NCBI RefSeq assembly: GCF_022458895.1
Contig: NZ_JAINFL010000005.1
Coordinates: forward strand, 496,001-560,000
Origin: Roseihalotalea indica
GTDB lineage: Bacteria; Bacteroidota; Bacteroidia; Cytophagales; Cyclobacteriaceae
Reading direction: 5' to 3'
Length of the DNA stretch: 64,000 nt
Shown: piece by piece, positions 19,502 to 29,139 of the stretch
Position numbering within the stretch: position 1 is the first letter of the stretch
Layout of the letters: each line of letters begins with the position of its first letter
Translations under genes and position numbers: made by a program
The notes under the pieces: generated by a model
Told to the model about the DNA's origin: nothing
Databases searched by the model: none
What the model saw: only the letters and a program-made list of their open reading frames with translations

Positions 19502-20571
19502 ACCGTACCGATACTACGTTGGATAAACCTATAAAACCCAAGACCAAACGTAAAAAGGGCGATTTGCTAGTTATTGGAATTAGCCTGGGCGACGTTAATG
19601 GCGTTGGTCCGGAGGTAATTATCAAAGCCTTGAGTGATAAGCGAATTCTGAACCAAATGACTCCTATTGTCTTTGGCTCAGCCAAGGTGATATCTTATTA
19701 CCGAAAGCAGTGCAACCTGGATCAGTTTAACTTTATGACTATTAAAGACCTGGACAGTATTGCTTTTGGAAAAGTGAACGTATACAACTGCTGGCAAGAG
19801 ACCGTAGAGATACAGGAGGGTAAGGTGACGGAGCCAGCCGGGAAAGCAGCATGGCAGGCGCTGGAACAAGCTACTCAAGCCTTACAATCTGATGTTGTGG
19901 CCGCCTTGGTAACTGCACCGATTAACAAGAATAACATCCAGAATGAAGAGTTCTCTTTTCCTGGCCACACTGAGTATCTAGCTAAAACTTTTGAGGTAGA
20001 AGAGCACCTAATGTTTCTGGTACATGAAAATCTACGGATCGGAGTGGTAACCGGGCATATTCCTTTACATCAGGTGAGCCAGAAAATCACCCGTAGTAAA
20101 GTGCGGCTGAAAATTAAAATCATGGAAGAGTCTCTGAAGACAGATTTCGGGATCTTAAAGCCTAAGATTGCTGTGTTAGGACTTAATCCGCATGCGGGCG
20201 AAGAAGGACTATTAGGTTCGGAGGAGCAGGATATTTTACTTCCGGTAATTAATGAGCTGAAAAACAAGGGAAAGCTTATTTATGGCCCTTTTCCTTCTGA
20301 TGGATTTTTTGGTGCATTTCAACATCAGCAATTTGATGGAGTGCTTGCTATGTATCACGATCAGGGCTTGATACCTTTTAAAACATTGGCTTTCGAGAAA
20401 GGGGTGAATTTTACCGCTGGTTTGCCTATCGTACGTACTTCTCCTGACCACGGAACAGCTTACAATATTGCTGGGAAAAACCAGGCAAACGAAGCCTCGA
20501 TGCGAGAAGCGCTTTACCTTGCTTGTGACATTGTGCGCCAGCGCCAGGAGCTCTTGGAGGACGATGAATAA
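19498..20571 (+). CDS. pdxA: 4-hydroxythreonine-4-phosphate dehydrogenase PdxA
   Basis: Pyridoxal-phosphate biosynthesis: NAD-dependent oxidation of 4-phosphohydroxy-L-threonine. 357 aa, with a ~25-residue Lys-rich N-terminal extension before the usual family start. Seen: GISLGDVNGVGPEV (the Bacteroidota version of the GDPAGIGPE motif), metal-binding His in PGHTEYLA, TGHIPLHQV, YHDQGLIPFK and the conserved SPDHGTAY. The ATG is embedded in the pepA stop codon region (4-nt overlap). Converges on the DUF2256 gene with a 39-nt gap. Confidence 0.95.
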   Translation: MNRTDTTLDKPIKPKTKRKKGDLLVIGISLGDVNGVGPEVIIKALSDKRILNQMTPIVFGSAKVISYYRKQCNLDQFNFMTIKDLDSIAFGKVNVYNCWQETVEIQEGKVTEPAGKAAWQALEQATQALQSDVVAALVTAPINKNNIQNEEFSFPGHTEYLAKTFEVEEHLMFLVHENLRIGVVTGHIPLHQVSQKITRSKVRLKIKIMEESLKTDFGILKPKIAVLGLNPHAGEEGLLGSEEQDILLPVINELKNKGKLIYGPFPSDGFFGAFQHQQFDGVLAMYHDQGLIPFKTLAFEKGVNFTAGLPIVRTSPDHGTAYNIAGKNQANEASMREALYLACDIVRQRQELLEDDE

Positions 20572-20610
20572 GAATTTTTGGTGATAATGGCAGTCGCTGA
20601 AATAGGAGTT

Positions 20611-20763
20611 TTATATAGTAGGCCTCTTATTTCTGCGGCATCGCTCACTGCAGTAAACCACACTCTCCCAATCTTTTTCCCACTTTTTGCGCCATTGAAA
20701 AGGGAGTTTGCAAACTGGACAGACTTTGGTTGGGAGATCGCTTTTCTTTCGCTGTTTCGCCAA
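20611..20763 (-). CDS. DUF2256 small zinc-ribbon-like protein, 50 aa
   Basis: Short gene readable only on the minus strand, from a TTG at 20763 to a TAA at 20611-20613. The product is basic, begins [13 protein letters not shown] and has two Cys pairs (C-P-V-C at 15-18 and C-S-E-R-C at 38-42) around an [11 protein letters not shown] block. These are the defining features of the DUF2256 family, whose members share the KSDLPxKxCxxC start and the W-x-x-V-x-Y-C-S-x-x-C-R end. The TTG lies one base after the porT stop codon (TAA-T-TTG), so translation is probably coupled to porT. No ATG is available. The family has no assigned function; metal binding by the four Cys is inferred. Confidence 0.88.
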   Translation of the reverse strand: MAKQRKKSDLPTKVCPVCKLPFQWRKKWEKDWESVVYCSERCRRNKRPTI

Positions 20764-20764
20764 A

Positions 20765-21523
20765 TTACTCGAAGAGAAGATATAAAGTTACCGTATTAGC
20801 AGTTACTTGATTGAGCGGCTCGCTGTACTGGTTGTCGTTGCTACTCAACATATTCATCAAACCTCGAGAGTAGCGCACTTCGGGAGCAAATTTGAACAGA
20901 GGGAAGTAGATATCCAGACCAAAACCAACCTGTAAAGATAGATTTGTGCTCTCAGTAAGTAAGCGCTCACTTTCGTTGCCTCCATTATCTTTACCAGTAG
21001 CTTCGATGCCAGCCTCAACCCCACCTACTAGATACATGCGGTGATTTCCCCTTCGTACAGATTTGTACTTGAAAAGCACGGGGACTTCAATAAAAGTTGA
21101 TTCTACTATCTGCTGATCAGTGACCAGTTGTCCACCTTGTATATAGCGATAATCCAGCCGGTTTTCGTAGAATACAACTTCAGGAACAATTCTTAGGTCC
21201 AAATAATCAGCTAGGCGAAAGTTAGCAATAAGCCCCAGAGAGAAACCAAAAGCGTTAGATGGCATTACTGATTGCAGAGTATCTAAACCGGGAGAGGCAA
21301 AATCAGGGTTATACTGAATGCGGAAATTAGATGAGTGCATGCCAATGACAAAACCATAGTGTAACCACCGGGAATCGTAATTGGGTAAATTGTCTGATTT
21401 AGCGTACATTTTGCCTGAGGGCTGTTGCGCCCAGGCGAGCGTGGTTAATCCTAACGCTACTAGCGTTAAGATGCTTTTCTTCCGATATATATGGAGCTTA
21501 TGCCAAATGTGAGTGCTTTGCAT
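20765..21523 (-). CDS. porT: PorT-type outer-membrane β-barrel (T9SS component)
   Basis: 252-aa exported protein: signal peptide ending AWA-Q (~residue 32), a short linker with [11 protein letters not shown] (matching the start of the PorT/SprT barrel), then alternating β-strands to the C-terminal LYLLFE. PorT is required for type IX secretion and gliding in Bacteroidota. The call rests on the start motif, size and the adjacency to ubiE, an arrangement known for sprT/porT genes. Its ATG lies 58 nt inside the end of ubiE. A generic outer-membrane β-barrel is the alternative. Confidence 0.78.
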   Translation of the reverse strand: MQSTHIWHKLHIYRKKSILTLVALGLTTLAWAQQPSGKMYAKSDNLPNYDSRWLHYGFVIGMHSSNFRIQYNPDFASPGLDTLQSVMPSNAFGFSLGLIANFRLADYLDLRIVPEVVFYENRLDYRYIQGGQLVTDQQIVESTFIEVPVLFKYKSVRRGNHRMYLVGGVEAGIEATGKDNGGNESERLLTESTNLSLQVGFGLDIYFPLFKFAPEVRYSRGLMNMLSSNDNQYSEPLNQVTANTVTLYLLFE

Positions 21524-22194
21524 CGTGTTTCAGTATAGCCTGCCCGCTGTAGTGCTTGTAAGAACGCCTGACCGTCAGGAAAAGCCTGTACCGATTCGGG
21601 TAAATACGTATAAGCAGACTGATCTTTAGAAATTATTTTGCCGATGAGCGGTAATATGTTTTTAAAATAAAAACTGTATAACTGCTTCATAGGAAACCGG
21701 GTGGGCTTAGAAAATTCTAAAACTACCACCGAGCCACCAGGCTTTAATACCCGGTACATATCTTTTAGCCCATCGTGCAGATTTTCAAAGTTACGTACTC
21801 CAAAAGCAACGATCACTGCATCGAAAATATTATCGTCAAAAAGCAATCTTTCTGAATCGCCCAGTTGAAGTTCAATAAGATCATCCAGGTGTTTACGTGC
21901 CAGTTTCTGTCGTCCGATCTCAAGCATCCCTTCAGAGATATCTACTCCAACAACTTTTTGGGGATTGAGCGATAAGGCTTCAATGGCAAAATCGGCGGTG
22001 CCGGTTGCAATATCCAGAATGTGTTGGGGTTTCTCAGGTTTGAGCAATTTGATCGCTCGTTTCCGCCAGTAAATATCAATGCCCAGGCTCAGCAGATGAT
22101 TAAGTAAGTCATAACGGCGACTGATGTTATTGAACATCTGTGCTACCTGTTCTTTTTTTGAAGAAACCTGATTTTTGTAAGGAACTACTGCCAT
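21466..22194 (-). CDS. ubiE: demethylmenaquinone methyltransferase UbiE/MenG
   Basis: Last step of menaquinone synthesis: SAM-dependent C-methylation. 242 aa from the ATG at 22194 (the frame runs to 22224 but the additional ten residues are not typical). Motifs: MFNNISRRYDLLNHLLS, the SAM-binding DIATGTADFA, FGVRNFENL and LKPGGSVVVLEFSKP. It overlaps porT by 58 nt, which suggests co-transcription and coupled translation of ubiE, porT and the DUF2256 gene. Confidence 0.95.
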   Translation of the reverse strand: MAVVPYKNQVSSKKEQVAQMFNNISRRYDLLNHLLSLGIDIYWRKRAIKLLKPEKPQHILDIATGTADFAIEALSLNPQKVVGVDISEGMLEIGRQKLARKHLDDLIELQLGDSERLLFDDNIFDAVIVAFGVRNFENLHDGLKDMYRVLKPGGSVVVLEFSKPTRFPMKQLYSFYFKNILPLIGKIISKDQSAYTYLPESVQAFPDGQAFLQALQRAGYTETRCKALTFGISSIYIGRKAS

Positions 22195-22339
22195 AATAAA
22201 ATAACCGACTGCAAAAGTCTTCATTTAGCTACGGTTATCCAACGGACAGGGTAGAAAATTTGTTCAGGAAGTTATTGAAGGCAAAAATGGAGAGTAGTGC
22301 TTCAAGAGCAGAATCACATTTAACTGTAGCTAACTGGAA

Positions 22340-24433
22340 TTATTGATTTGCTATATTGCCAGCTTTCAGTACTCTCAGTTCAACCCGGCGGTTCAATTCT
22401 CTACCTTCAGTCTCATCATCGTTGCTGGCAATGGGATCTTCTTCACCATAACCATGTGCATTAAGACGTTTCACCTCAATGCCCTGGCTGATTAAATGAT
22501 CTACAATTGCCTGAGCACGTTTGTGAGATAAATTTTTGTTATAGGTAGCAGGGCCTACACTATCAGTGTGACCTGCAATCTCCACCTGGACATCTGGGTT
22601 GCCAGACAGAAAACTCTGAAGACGAGATAGTTCCTCGAAAGAGCTTTCTTTTAAATGAGCACTATTGAAATCAAAGTACACAAAATCTAAGATCATCCGG
22701 TAATCAGCCACAACCGGATCAAGAGATACCTTCTTCCGAAACTCCTGAGGATCCGAAGACATCGCGGGTATATTAATCTTCAAACTTTTATACATGTACC
22801 CATTCTTTTCCACGGCTAACATATAGTCTTTTGCCTCTTCATTGGAAATATCAAAACGGTAAATACCAGGGGCAACTGTTTGCGAGGATACTATTTCTTG
22901 TCCCCCCGTTACTTTTAAAGTAACCTTAGCATCCAGTGCTTTTTGGGTAGAAGCCTCTTCTACTTTTAAGAGAAGTTGTACCGGCTGTTTTGCAGCGGGC
23001 TTTTTATTTTGATTAGTTGTTACACCATTTATCTCCCGATTGTTTAGTCCGCCCTCATTAGCAAGCTTCTTTTGATCTTTCTTTTCCAGTTTATCAGTAA
23101 GTGCTTCGGATTGGTCAGGAATTTCTACCATATAAATATCCAGATAGCCTACTCCATCATTTCTTACTGTTGAAAAGTACCCACGTTTACCATCTTTTGT
23201 ACTTACGAAGTAAATGTCATCATCAGGTGTGTTAATGGGATAGCCTAAGTTAACAGGCTCAGACCATACGCTACTATCGGCTTCGTAGATTGATTTAAAA
23301 ATATCGTATCCCCCCATGCCTTTACGGCCCCGGCTACTGAAATAGAGCGTTTTACCGTCAAAATCAATAAATACTCCATCTTCATCATAAGGTGTATTGA
23401 CGGTAGCACCCAAGTTTGTCACTTTACCCCACTCACCTCTTCGGTCTTTTTCACATTTATAAAGATCCAGACCACCAAATCCGCCGGGGCGGTTGCTGGA
23501 GAAATAGATGGTCTGTCCATCAGGTGAGATGGTAACAGAATTTTCAGAATACGAAGAGTTTATGTTGTCACTAACGGGTCTTGGTTCTGACCAGGTGCCG
23601 TCAGAGCGCTGGTCCGATACGAAAAGGTCGCCCCCATTCTCATCCCGATAAATATAAAGTTGCTTTCCATCGGCAGATAAAGCTGAATTAGACTCAAAAA
23701 ATAAGGTGTTAACTGTTTCTCCAATATTCTTAGCCGGAGTCCATTTCCCATCTTCTTTATAAGAAATAAAAATATCCTCGTAAGCAAAGTTATCGTCGTA
23801 CACGTTTTCATTCAGGTTATCTTCTTTGCGGCGAGAAGTGAAGATCATCATTGTTTCATCCGCATTGATTACCGGAGCATAATCGAGGCTATTGGAGTTG
23901 ATAGACCCCCCAATGTTGGTGATCCGAAAGTTGCGAGCCTTAGACATGAATTCTACACCGTTATTACACTCATATATCCGCCGTTCCACTTGGTTTGATG
24001 GAATTTTATCTTCTCCTCGGTAATCTTTCTCTTTCTTGAGTTTTTCCAGGTATTGAGTATAAAATTGGATAGCCTGTTCGAAATCAAGACCATATTGATA
24101 AGATCGGGCAATAGAGTATAGCAGGTCAAAACGGTAATCAGAGTCAAGATTATACACCTGCTGGAAATAAGGAGTTGCTTCTCCTTTATTAATGGTTTCA
24201 GTAATTGCTTTGCCAGCCATATAATTGGCCTTGATATTATTGGGATCTAATTGAGCTGCTTGGATATACATCTCCTTAGCCTGTTCAGGTGCTTTCTGAA
24301 CAAAATAAATTTCATCCCCAATCTCTACAAACTCCTGCGCTAGTTGCTGATTGTTATCCTGAGCTTGGGTAAGCCCGAAAAACAATATTCCGGTAAACAG
24401 CGACAAGATGCATTTTGCAATTAATTTATTCAT
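22340..24433 (-). CDS. PorE-like OmpA-family lipoprotein/periplasmic protein (TPR–PD40–CRD–OmpA)
   Basis: 697 aa. Signal peptide ending TQAQ (~24), TPR-like helices (~30-160), a PD40/WD40-type β-propeller (~175-425; repeated PDGQTIYFSSNRPGG-type blades), a carboxypeptidase-regulatory-like domain (~475-560) and a C-terminal OmpA peptidoglycan-binding domain (HTDSVGPATYNKNLS, then ELNRRVELRV). This domain order is that described for the T9SS accessory protein PorE, and many Bacteroidota genomes carry several such proteins. No classic lipobox is seen. A link to T9SS is supported only by architecture and the nearby porT. It is a single gene with 796 nt of non-coding DNA upstream. Confidence 0.8.
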   Translation of the reverse strand: MNKLIAKCILSLFTGILFFGLTQAQDNNQQLAQEFVEIGDEIYFVQKAPEQAKEMYIQAAQLDPNNIKANYMAGKAITETINKGEATPYFQQVYNLDSDYRFDLLYSIARSYQYGLDFEQAIQFYTQYLEKLKKEKDYRGEDKIPSNQVERRIYECNNGVEFMSKARNFRITNIGGSINSNSLDYAPVINADETMMIFTSRRKEDNLNENVYDDNFAYEDIFISYKEDGKWTPAKNIGETVNTLFFESNSALSADGKQLYIYRDENGGDLFVSDQRSDGTWSEPRPVSDNINSSYSENSVTISPDGQTIYFSSNRPGGFGGLDLYKCEKDRRGEWGKVTNLGATVNTPYDEDGVFIDFDGKTLYFSSRGRKGMGGYDIFKSIYEADSSVWSEPVNLGYPINTPDDDIYFVSTKDGKRGYFSTVRNDGVGYLDIYMVEIPDQSEALTDKLEKKDQKKLANEGGLNNREINGVTTNQNKKPAAKQPVQLLLKVEEASTQKALDAKVTLKVTGGQEIVSSQTVAPGIYRFDISNEEAKDYMLAVEKNGYMYKSLKINIPAMSSDPQEFRKKVSLDPVVADYRMILDFVYFDFNSAHLKESSFEELSRLQSFLSGNPDVQVEIAGHTDSVGPATYNKNLSHKRAQAIVDHLISQGIEVKRLNAHGYGEEDPIASNDDETEGRELNRRVELRVLKAGNIANQ

Positions 24434-25229
24434 ATATCCTTATACATGCTTGGCCATACTGGAAACACATTGTGAATGACCATTACAAACTCTAATGATT
24501 GCAGAATATGCTGTTGCAAGTTATACTTACCGCATGTACTTTAAAATAGGTTAAAATTACAACGTAACATTTGAAGCAGTTATGTGGGATTCAATGAGTT
24601 ACGAATAAGCCGAAGGATAGGGTATTGCACTACATCATGTAAGAAAGAGCTTCGAGAGTCTTTGTTAGGTTATGATATAGTTTAATATATATCAGGTGGT
24701 GATTGCAAAACCAGCCACAAGTGACTTTAAGAGCTAATCTAGCAACTAATATTTTGGAAATCAGGCATTTGCTGTAATTTTCCTTAATCTTTTTAGTCTT
24801 ATGTTTTATCTTTAAATGAGAAAAAAGTTAATCCAATTACGGCTCAGTGTTGTATGAAAAATGAAGTAAGGTTTGGACCAACTTTATGTCCTGATGGTTT
24901 GTGAGAAAATAAGTAATATTCGTGGATAGATAGAAAAATATGCACAAAATGAGTGGTGAGTAAGGTTAGTAGCCCGTGCATTTTTTCTGAATCAGGCTAG
25001 ACAATCCGAAAATACATCCGAATTAATGGGTATTAATCAAGAGCACTAAAGATTGTATGCAGAATGACGTTGATACCTTATTAAGTTATTACTGATAAAC
25101 CTTACGTATCCTGTATTGCTGCACTAAATTTGTGATACAAATTGAAATTTTCTTAAATAGAAAAAGATTCGTATTATTTCAATCAGAGATCTAGTTATAA
25201 CTAATTTATTCGTTTATCCGAAAAATTCT
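24434..25229. other. 796-nt AT-rich divergent intergenic region
   Basis: Lies between the divergent PorE-like and WG-repeat genes. Only very short ORFs occur (16 codons at most among those checked on the plus strand). One good -7 box for the WG gene is listed separately. No RNA fold, repeat or mobile-element remnant was recognised. Confidence 0.6.
25125..25132 (+). promoter_or_regulatory. -7 promoter box of the WG-repeat gene
   Basis: TAAATTTG, a perfect TAnnTTTG box, 98 nt upstream of the ATG at 25230. A TTA (25102-25104), one base off the TTG -33 consensus, precedes it with a 20-nt spacer, the expected distance. Confidence 0.45.
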
Positions 25230-27566
25230 ATGTCGCTACTTATCCGGGGAATTTTCGTTATTTCTCTTTTTTCAAATACATTATGGGGAGGCACTTTGAA
25301 CGACGAGCATTTTACAATCGTCGAGAAGAATCATAAAAAAGGGCTGTTTGATGAAAACGGAAAAGTAATTATCCCCGTGGCTTACGAAGATCTAGGGTGG
25401 AGCTATGGACTTCCTCAAGTGTTTCATAAAGTTATTGGTTATCGAGAAGGCAGTCTATGGGGGCTTATTGGAATTAAAAATAAGAAAGTATGCGAACCTC
25501 GTTATCTAACTTTAGTGCCTTTTGAAGATAAACTTATTATTGCAGCAGCTCATACCGATGAAAAAGTAAGCAAAATTCGCTACGGACTTATAAATACCCA
25601 AGGCGAGCGAGAATTATCTTTTCGTTACTATTCTCTTACCAGACACCATACTCAACTTATAGCATCAATTATTAGGAACAACAAACCTACCTATGGGGTG
25701 ATCGATCAGGACGGAGAAGCGATAATTGGTTTTGATCACCGGAAGGTTGTCTCGCTAGCTAAAGAACGCTATGGCGTTTATGACTTCCAGGGTAAAGTAT
25801 CCTTGTTTTCTAACGAGGGGGCTGCGCTAACAGAATTTAAGTACGATAGTATTTCTACCTTTCAGCATCATTTAGCTGTAATATACCAGGAAGGGAAGCA
25901 GGGGGTCATTCATGAGAATGGTGTTGAAATGGTTGCTCCACAGTACCGACGTATAAAAATTGATGGTCCTGGTGTAGTCAGTGCTCTTCCTTTTAATACT
26001 TGGCACGTATACACTGCTGAGAATGAGTGGGTGCGTGACTATACATTTGAATCTATGAAGCCCGTCGGGATTAACCTGTATCAGATTACTCTGGGTGAGG
26101 TAAAGACCTTTGTCAACCAGGATGGTGAGCCGGTCATTCCTTCAAAATGGGCAGTGCAACGTCTGGAAGGTGAGTTTGCAGTACTTAGTGAAGGTAACAA
26201 ATATGGTGTGCTACGAAGTAAGCATAACGATGGAGAGGCACATAGGGTAATTTTGCCGGTAGAGTATGACTCGTTGCTAATTGATGGGAAGTACATATTG
26301 GCTGGAAAGAAAACGAGAGCTAACGCCGTGGGTTATGCTTGGTCTCTTTTTAATGAAGATGGACTTAGTCTAACTTCTTTTACTTATCAGGCTATGATGC
26401 CCCAAAGCGAAGGTAGATTTCTGGTGCAACGGAAAGGCCATTGGGGATATCTGGATACCACAGGTATTGAGGCAATCTCTTGTCAGTTTCTTCATGCTGC
26501 TCCCTTTAGTAGTGGAGTGGCCAGCGTAGATTTTATTGATGGACAGGGAGTTATCGATTTGCAAGGAAATTGGAAAATTAAACCTTTCAATTATAAAGGA
26601 GCCCGCCTACAGTTACAGCGAATTCACGATGACCTTTACATTTTTAAGACCGATCCTCATCGCTATGAATCTACCAAATATGGATTAATTAATAGCCAGG
26701 GCGAAGAAATATATGCTACTCACAATGTGCTGGTTCATAACGGCCATAGCCTTTGGGAGCATAATGACGAAGGAAAGTATGGGCTAATCAGTTATGCGGG
26801 CCAACGCATGCTGGAAACTCGGTATGATACTATCTCAGCCTTACAGGAAGATCAGATATATGTATTTAGCAGAGATGGTAAAAGTGGTATTCTGGACCAT
26901 CAGGGTAGTATGCTGGTGGATGTAGATAATAATTTCCAAGAACTGCATGCAATGAGTGATGAGTTTCTGGGGGTAAAGATTAACAACAAGTTTGGGTTTG
27001 TTGATATTTTAGGACGTCTACGAATTGCCAACCGCTATGATTCTATCACTCACTTTGAAGATAATATGGCCGCAGTAAAACTACTCGGCCGTTGGGGGTA
27101 CATCGATAAAAGCGAGCACCTAATTGTTCAGCCCCACTACGAAAAGGCCACACCTTTCCAAGGTAAATTGGCGGTAGTAATGCAGAACAACCTATATGGT
27201 ATGGTTAATCGTAAGGGGCAGACTGTGATTCCATTGGACTTTCGCCGAATAGCGCCTGCTGAGATGAATCGCTTCAAGGTATATCAGGAACGTGAGGTGC
27301 AAGGTGAAATAGTATCGCAGGTGGGGTTAGTCAGCGATAGCGGTAAAATGCTTATCTACCCGAAATATGATGCTTTGAAAGACTTAGGGAATGGCTATGT
27401 AATAGTTCAGCGTGGCGAGAACTATGGGGTGCTTACAACCAGCGGCCGTAGCACAATTCCTCTTAAGCATGATCGAATTGTGTACGACACATACAACGAT
27501 GTTTACCTTGCCTTAGAAGAGCCTACCTGGCAGACCTTAGAACTTACTTCGGGCGTAGGAAAATAA
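25230..27566 (+). CDS. WG-repeat exported protein
   Basis: 778 aa: a short signal peptide (MSLLIRGIFVISLFSN, cleavage near 20) followed almost entirely by WG repeats. I count about 18, each of the form Y/W-G-h-h-(D/N)-x-x-G-x-x-h-I-P-x-x-Y-(D/E), for example GLFDENGKVIIPVAYEDL, WGYIDKSEHLIVQPHYEKA and YGMVNRKGQTVIPLDF. WG repeats form β-hairpin arrays thought to mediate binding; no catalytic domain is present. It converges on floA with a 1-nt gap. Partner and role are unknown. Confidence 0.88.
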   Translation: MSLLIRGIFVISLFSNTLWGGTLNDEHFTIVEKNHKKGLFDENGKVIIPVAYEDLGWSYGLPQVFHKVIGYREGSLWGLIGIKNKKVCEPRYLTLVPFEDKLIIAAAHTDEKVSKIRYGLINTQGERELSFRYYSLTRHHTQLIASIIRNNKPTYGVIDQDGEAIIGFDHRKVVSLAKERYGVYDFQGKVSLFSNEGAALTEFKYDSISTFQHHLAVIYQEGKQGVIHENGVEMVAPQYRRIKIDGPGVVSALPFNTWHVYTAENEWVRDYTFESMKPVGINLYQITLGEVKTFVNQDGEPVIPSKWAVQRLEGEFAVLSEGNKYGVLRSKHNDGEAHRVILPVEYDSLLIDGKYILAGKKTRANAVGYAWSLFNEDGLSLTSFTYQAMMPQSEGRFLVQRKGHWGYLDTTGIEAISCQFLHAAPFSSGVASVDFIDGQGVIDLQGNWKIKPFNYKGARLQLQRIHDDLYIFKTDPHRYESTKYGLINSQGEEIYATHNVLVHNGHSLWEHNDEGKYGLISYAGQRMLETRYDTISALQEDQIYVFSRDGKSGILDHQGSMLVDVDNNFQELHAMSDEFLGVKINNKFGFVDILGRLRIANRYDSITHFEDNMAAVKLLGRWGYIDKSEHLIVQPHYEKATPFQGKLAVVMQNNLYGMVNRKGQTVIPLDFRRIAPAEMNRFKVYQEREVQGEIVSQVGLVSDSGKMLIYPKYDALKDLGNGYVIVQRGENYGVLTTSGRSTIPLKHDRIVYDTYNDVYLALEEPTWQTLELTSGVGK

Positions 27567-27567
27567 T

Positions 27568-28548
27568 TTACTTACTAGGGCGGCGATTCTGATCCTGCCC
27601 AGAGATAGACTGACGCATGTCGGTGTCAGCCTGCATATTCTGCATACGGTAATAATCCATAATCCCCATATTTCCACTTCGGAATGCTTCAGCCATGGCC
27701 AGGGGCACTTCTGCTTCCGCAGCAATTACCTTAGCTCGCGCTTCCTGTGATTTAGCTCGCATTTCCTGCTCTTCCGCTACGGCCATCGCCCGGCGCTCTT
27801 CTGCTTTTGCTTCTGCTACTTTTAAGTCTGCATTAGCCTGATCAATCTGCAGTTTAGCCCCAATATTCTCACCAACATTAACATCGGCAATATCAATGGA
27901 TAGAATTTCAAAGGCAGTTCCGGCGTCGAGGCCACGTTGAAGTACGAGCTTTGATATTTTGTCAGGGTTTTCTAGTACGTCGGTATGCATTTTAGCGGAG
28001 CCTATGGACGTAACAATACCTTCTCCGACTCGAGCTAAAATGGTATCTTCGCCAGCACCCCCTACCAGTTGAGAGATATTAGCTCTAACAGTAACTCGGG
28101 CTTTGGCCATCAACTGAATACCGTCAGCTGCAACTGCGGCTACCTCAGGAGTGTTAATCACCTTGGGGTTTACCGACATTTGTACGGCTTCTAATACGTC
28201 TCTTCCTGCCAAATCAATAGCGGTGGCTTGTTTAAAAGTCAGCCGTATATTGGCTTTGTCAGCCGAAATTAAGGCTTTAATAACGGAAGGAACATTGCCT
28301 CCGGCTAAATAGTGAGTTTCTAAATCGGAAGACGTAATATCCAATCCTGCTTTGGTCGCGGTAATCAGTGATCTTGTGATGATCCGAGGTGGTACTTTTC
28401 GGATGCGCATGAACATAAGTTCAAATAACCCAACCCGGACACCAGAAAACTGAGCTTCAATCCAGAGATTAACGGGAATAAAATATAGGATCGTAAAAAA
28501 TAAAACGATCCCAGTGATGATAATAGCTATGAGCGCAATTCCTTCCAT
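27568..28548 (-). CDS. floA: flotillin-like protein FloA
   Basis: 326-aa scaffold of bacterial membrane microdomains. One N-terminal membrane segment (~5-25) is followed by the SPFH/flotillin-like domain with the conserved [17 protein letters not shown] start, then a coiled Ala/Glu-rich region (~225-290; [19 protein letters not shown]) typical of FloA (YqfA). It follows nfeD by 24 nt; this pair is the standard bacterial flotillin operon, in which NfeD supports FloA function. Confidence 0.95.
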   Translation of the reverse strand: MEGIALIAIIITGIVLFFTILYFIPVNLWIEAQFSGVRVGLFELMFMRIRKVPPRIITRSLITATKAGLDITSSDLETHYLAGGNVPSVIKALISADKANIRLTFKQATAIDLAGRDVLEAVQMSVNPKVINTPEVAAVAADGIQLMAKARVTVRANISQLVGGAGEDTILARVGEGIVTSIGSAKMHTDVLENPDKISKLVLQRGLDAGTAFEILSIDIADVNVGENIGAKLQIDQANADLKVAEAKAEERRAMAVAEEQEMRAKSQEARAKVIAAEAEVPLAMAEAFRSGNMGIMDYYRMQNMQADTDMRQSISGQDQNRRPSK

Positions 28549-28572
28549 AAGACTTTCTTCCTGAATTTAGTA

Positions 28573-29055
28573 TTAGGCGATGTTTTGTATAGGTTCTACC
28601 AGAATTTTATTTGCTTGTACATCCACAACTTGCACTTCTGTGCCAGCGTCCACATATCGGCCTAAGGTACTAACTTCTACCGTTGCTTCTTTGAATTCTA
28701 CCTTCCCTGATGGCCGCAAAGCAGATAGGGCAACCCCGCGGTCACCCTTCCAGATATTGGGTTTTACCTCCTCATCATTTACCCGGCTTTTACTGGATGT
28801 TTTTAAGGATAGCTTATCCCAGGCGCCGGTTCGTAGGCTAAAGAAAAGTGTGATGCCTAATAAGACAAATGAAATGCCTAGAATCCCAAAGCCCAGGGTG
28901 TTACCATAATTGATGAAGCTGATAATAATTGCAGCAGCAGTAAGTAATAAGCCTGCAATACCAAAAATGGTAGTTCCCGGAATAAATATGAGTTCTACAA
29001 CAATCAGCAGAACGCCGACGACCAACAGGATAAGAACAGCAAACCAATCAAGCAT
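28573..29055 (-). CDS. NfeD-family membrane protein
   Basis: 160 aa with three to four N-terminal transmembrane segments (~5-75; FIPGTTIFGIAGLLL) and a C-terminal OB-fold domain (~105-160; GVALSALRPSGKVEF, then VEVSTLGRYVDAGTEVQVVD). This is the short NfeD form lacking the ClpP-like protease. Directly upstream of floA, with which it is presumably co-transcribed and works at the membrane. Confidence 0.93.
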   Translation of the reverse strand: MLDWFAVLILLVVGVLLIVVELIFIPGTTIFGIAGLLLTAAAIIISFINYGNTLGFGILGISFVLLGITLFFSLRTGAWDKLSLKTSSKSRVNDEEVKPNIWKGDRGVALSALRPSGKVEFKEATVEVSTLGRYVDAGTEVQVVDVQANKILVEPIQNIA

Positions 29056-29064
29056 GGGTTAAGC

Positions 29065-29109
29065 GAGGTGGATGATTTCAACCCGCATAAGGTATGAATA
29101 ATCCACCTC
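29065..29109. repeat. inverted repeat between proS and nfeD
   Basis: GAGGTGGAT (29065-29073) and ATCCACCTC (29101-29109) are perfect 9-bp complements with a 27-nt loop. The hairpin sits after the proS stop and before the nfeD start on the minus strand. There is no U-tract, so a simple intrinsic terminator is unlikely; transcript processing or attenuation is possible. Confidence 0.35.
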
Positions 29110-29139
29110 TTACGCTAATACTTACCCACAAATCAGACA

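Noticed and set aside
20578..20799. 73-codon plus-strand ORF as a gene
   Set aside because: It is the antisense shadow of the DUF2256 gene, whose family motifs are unmistakable on the minus strand.
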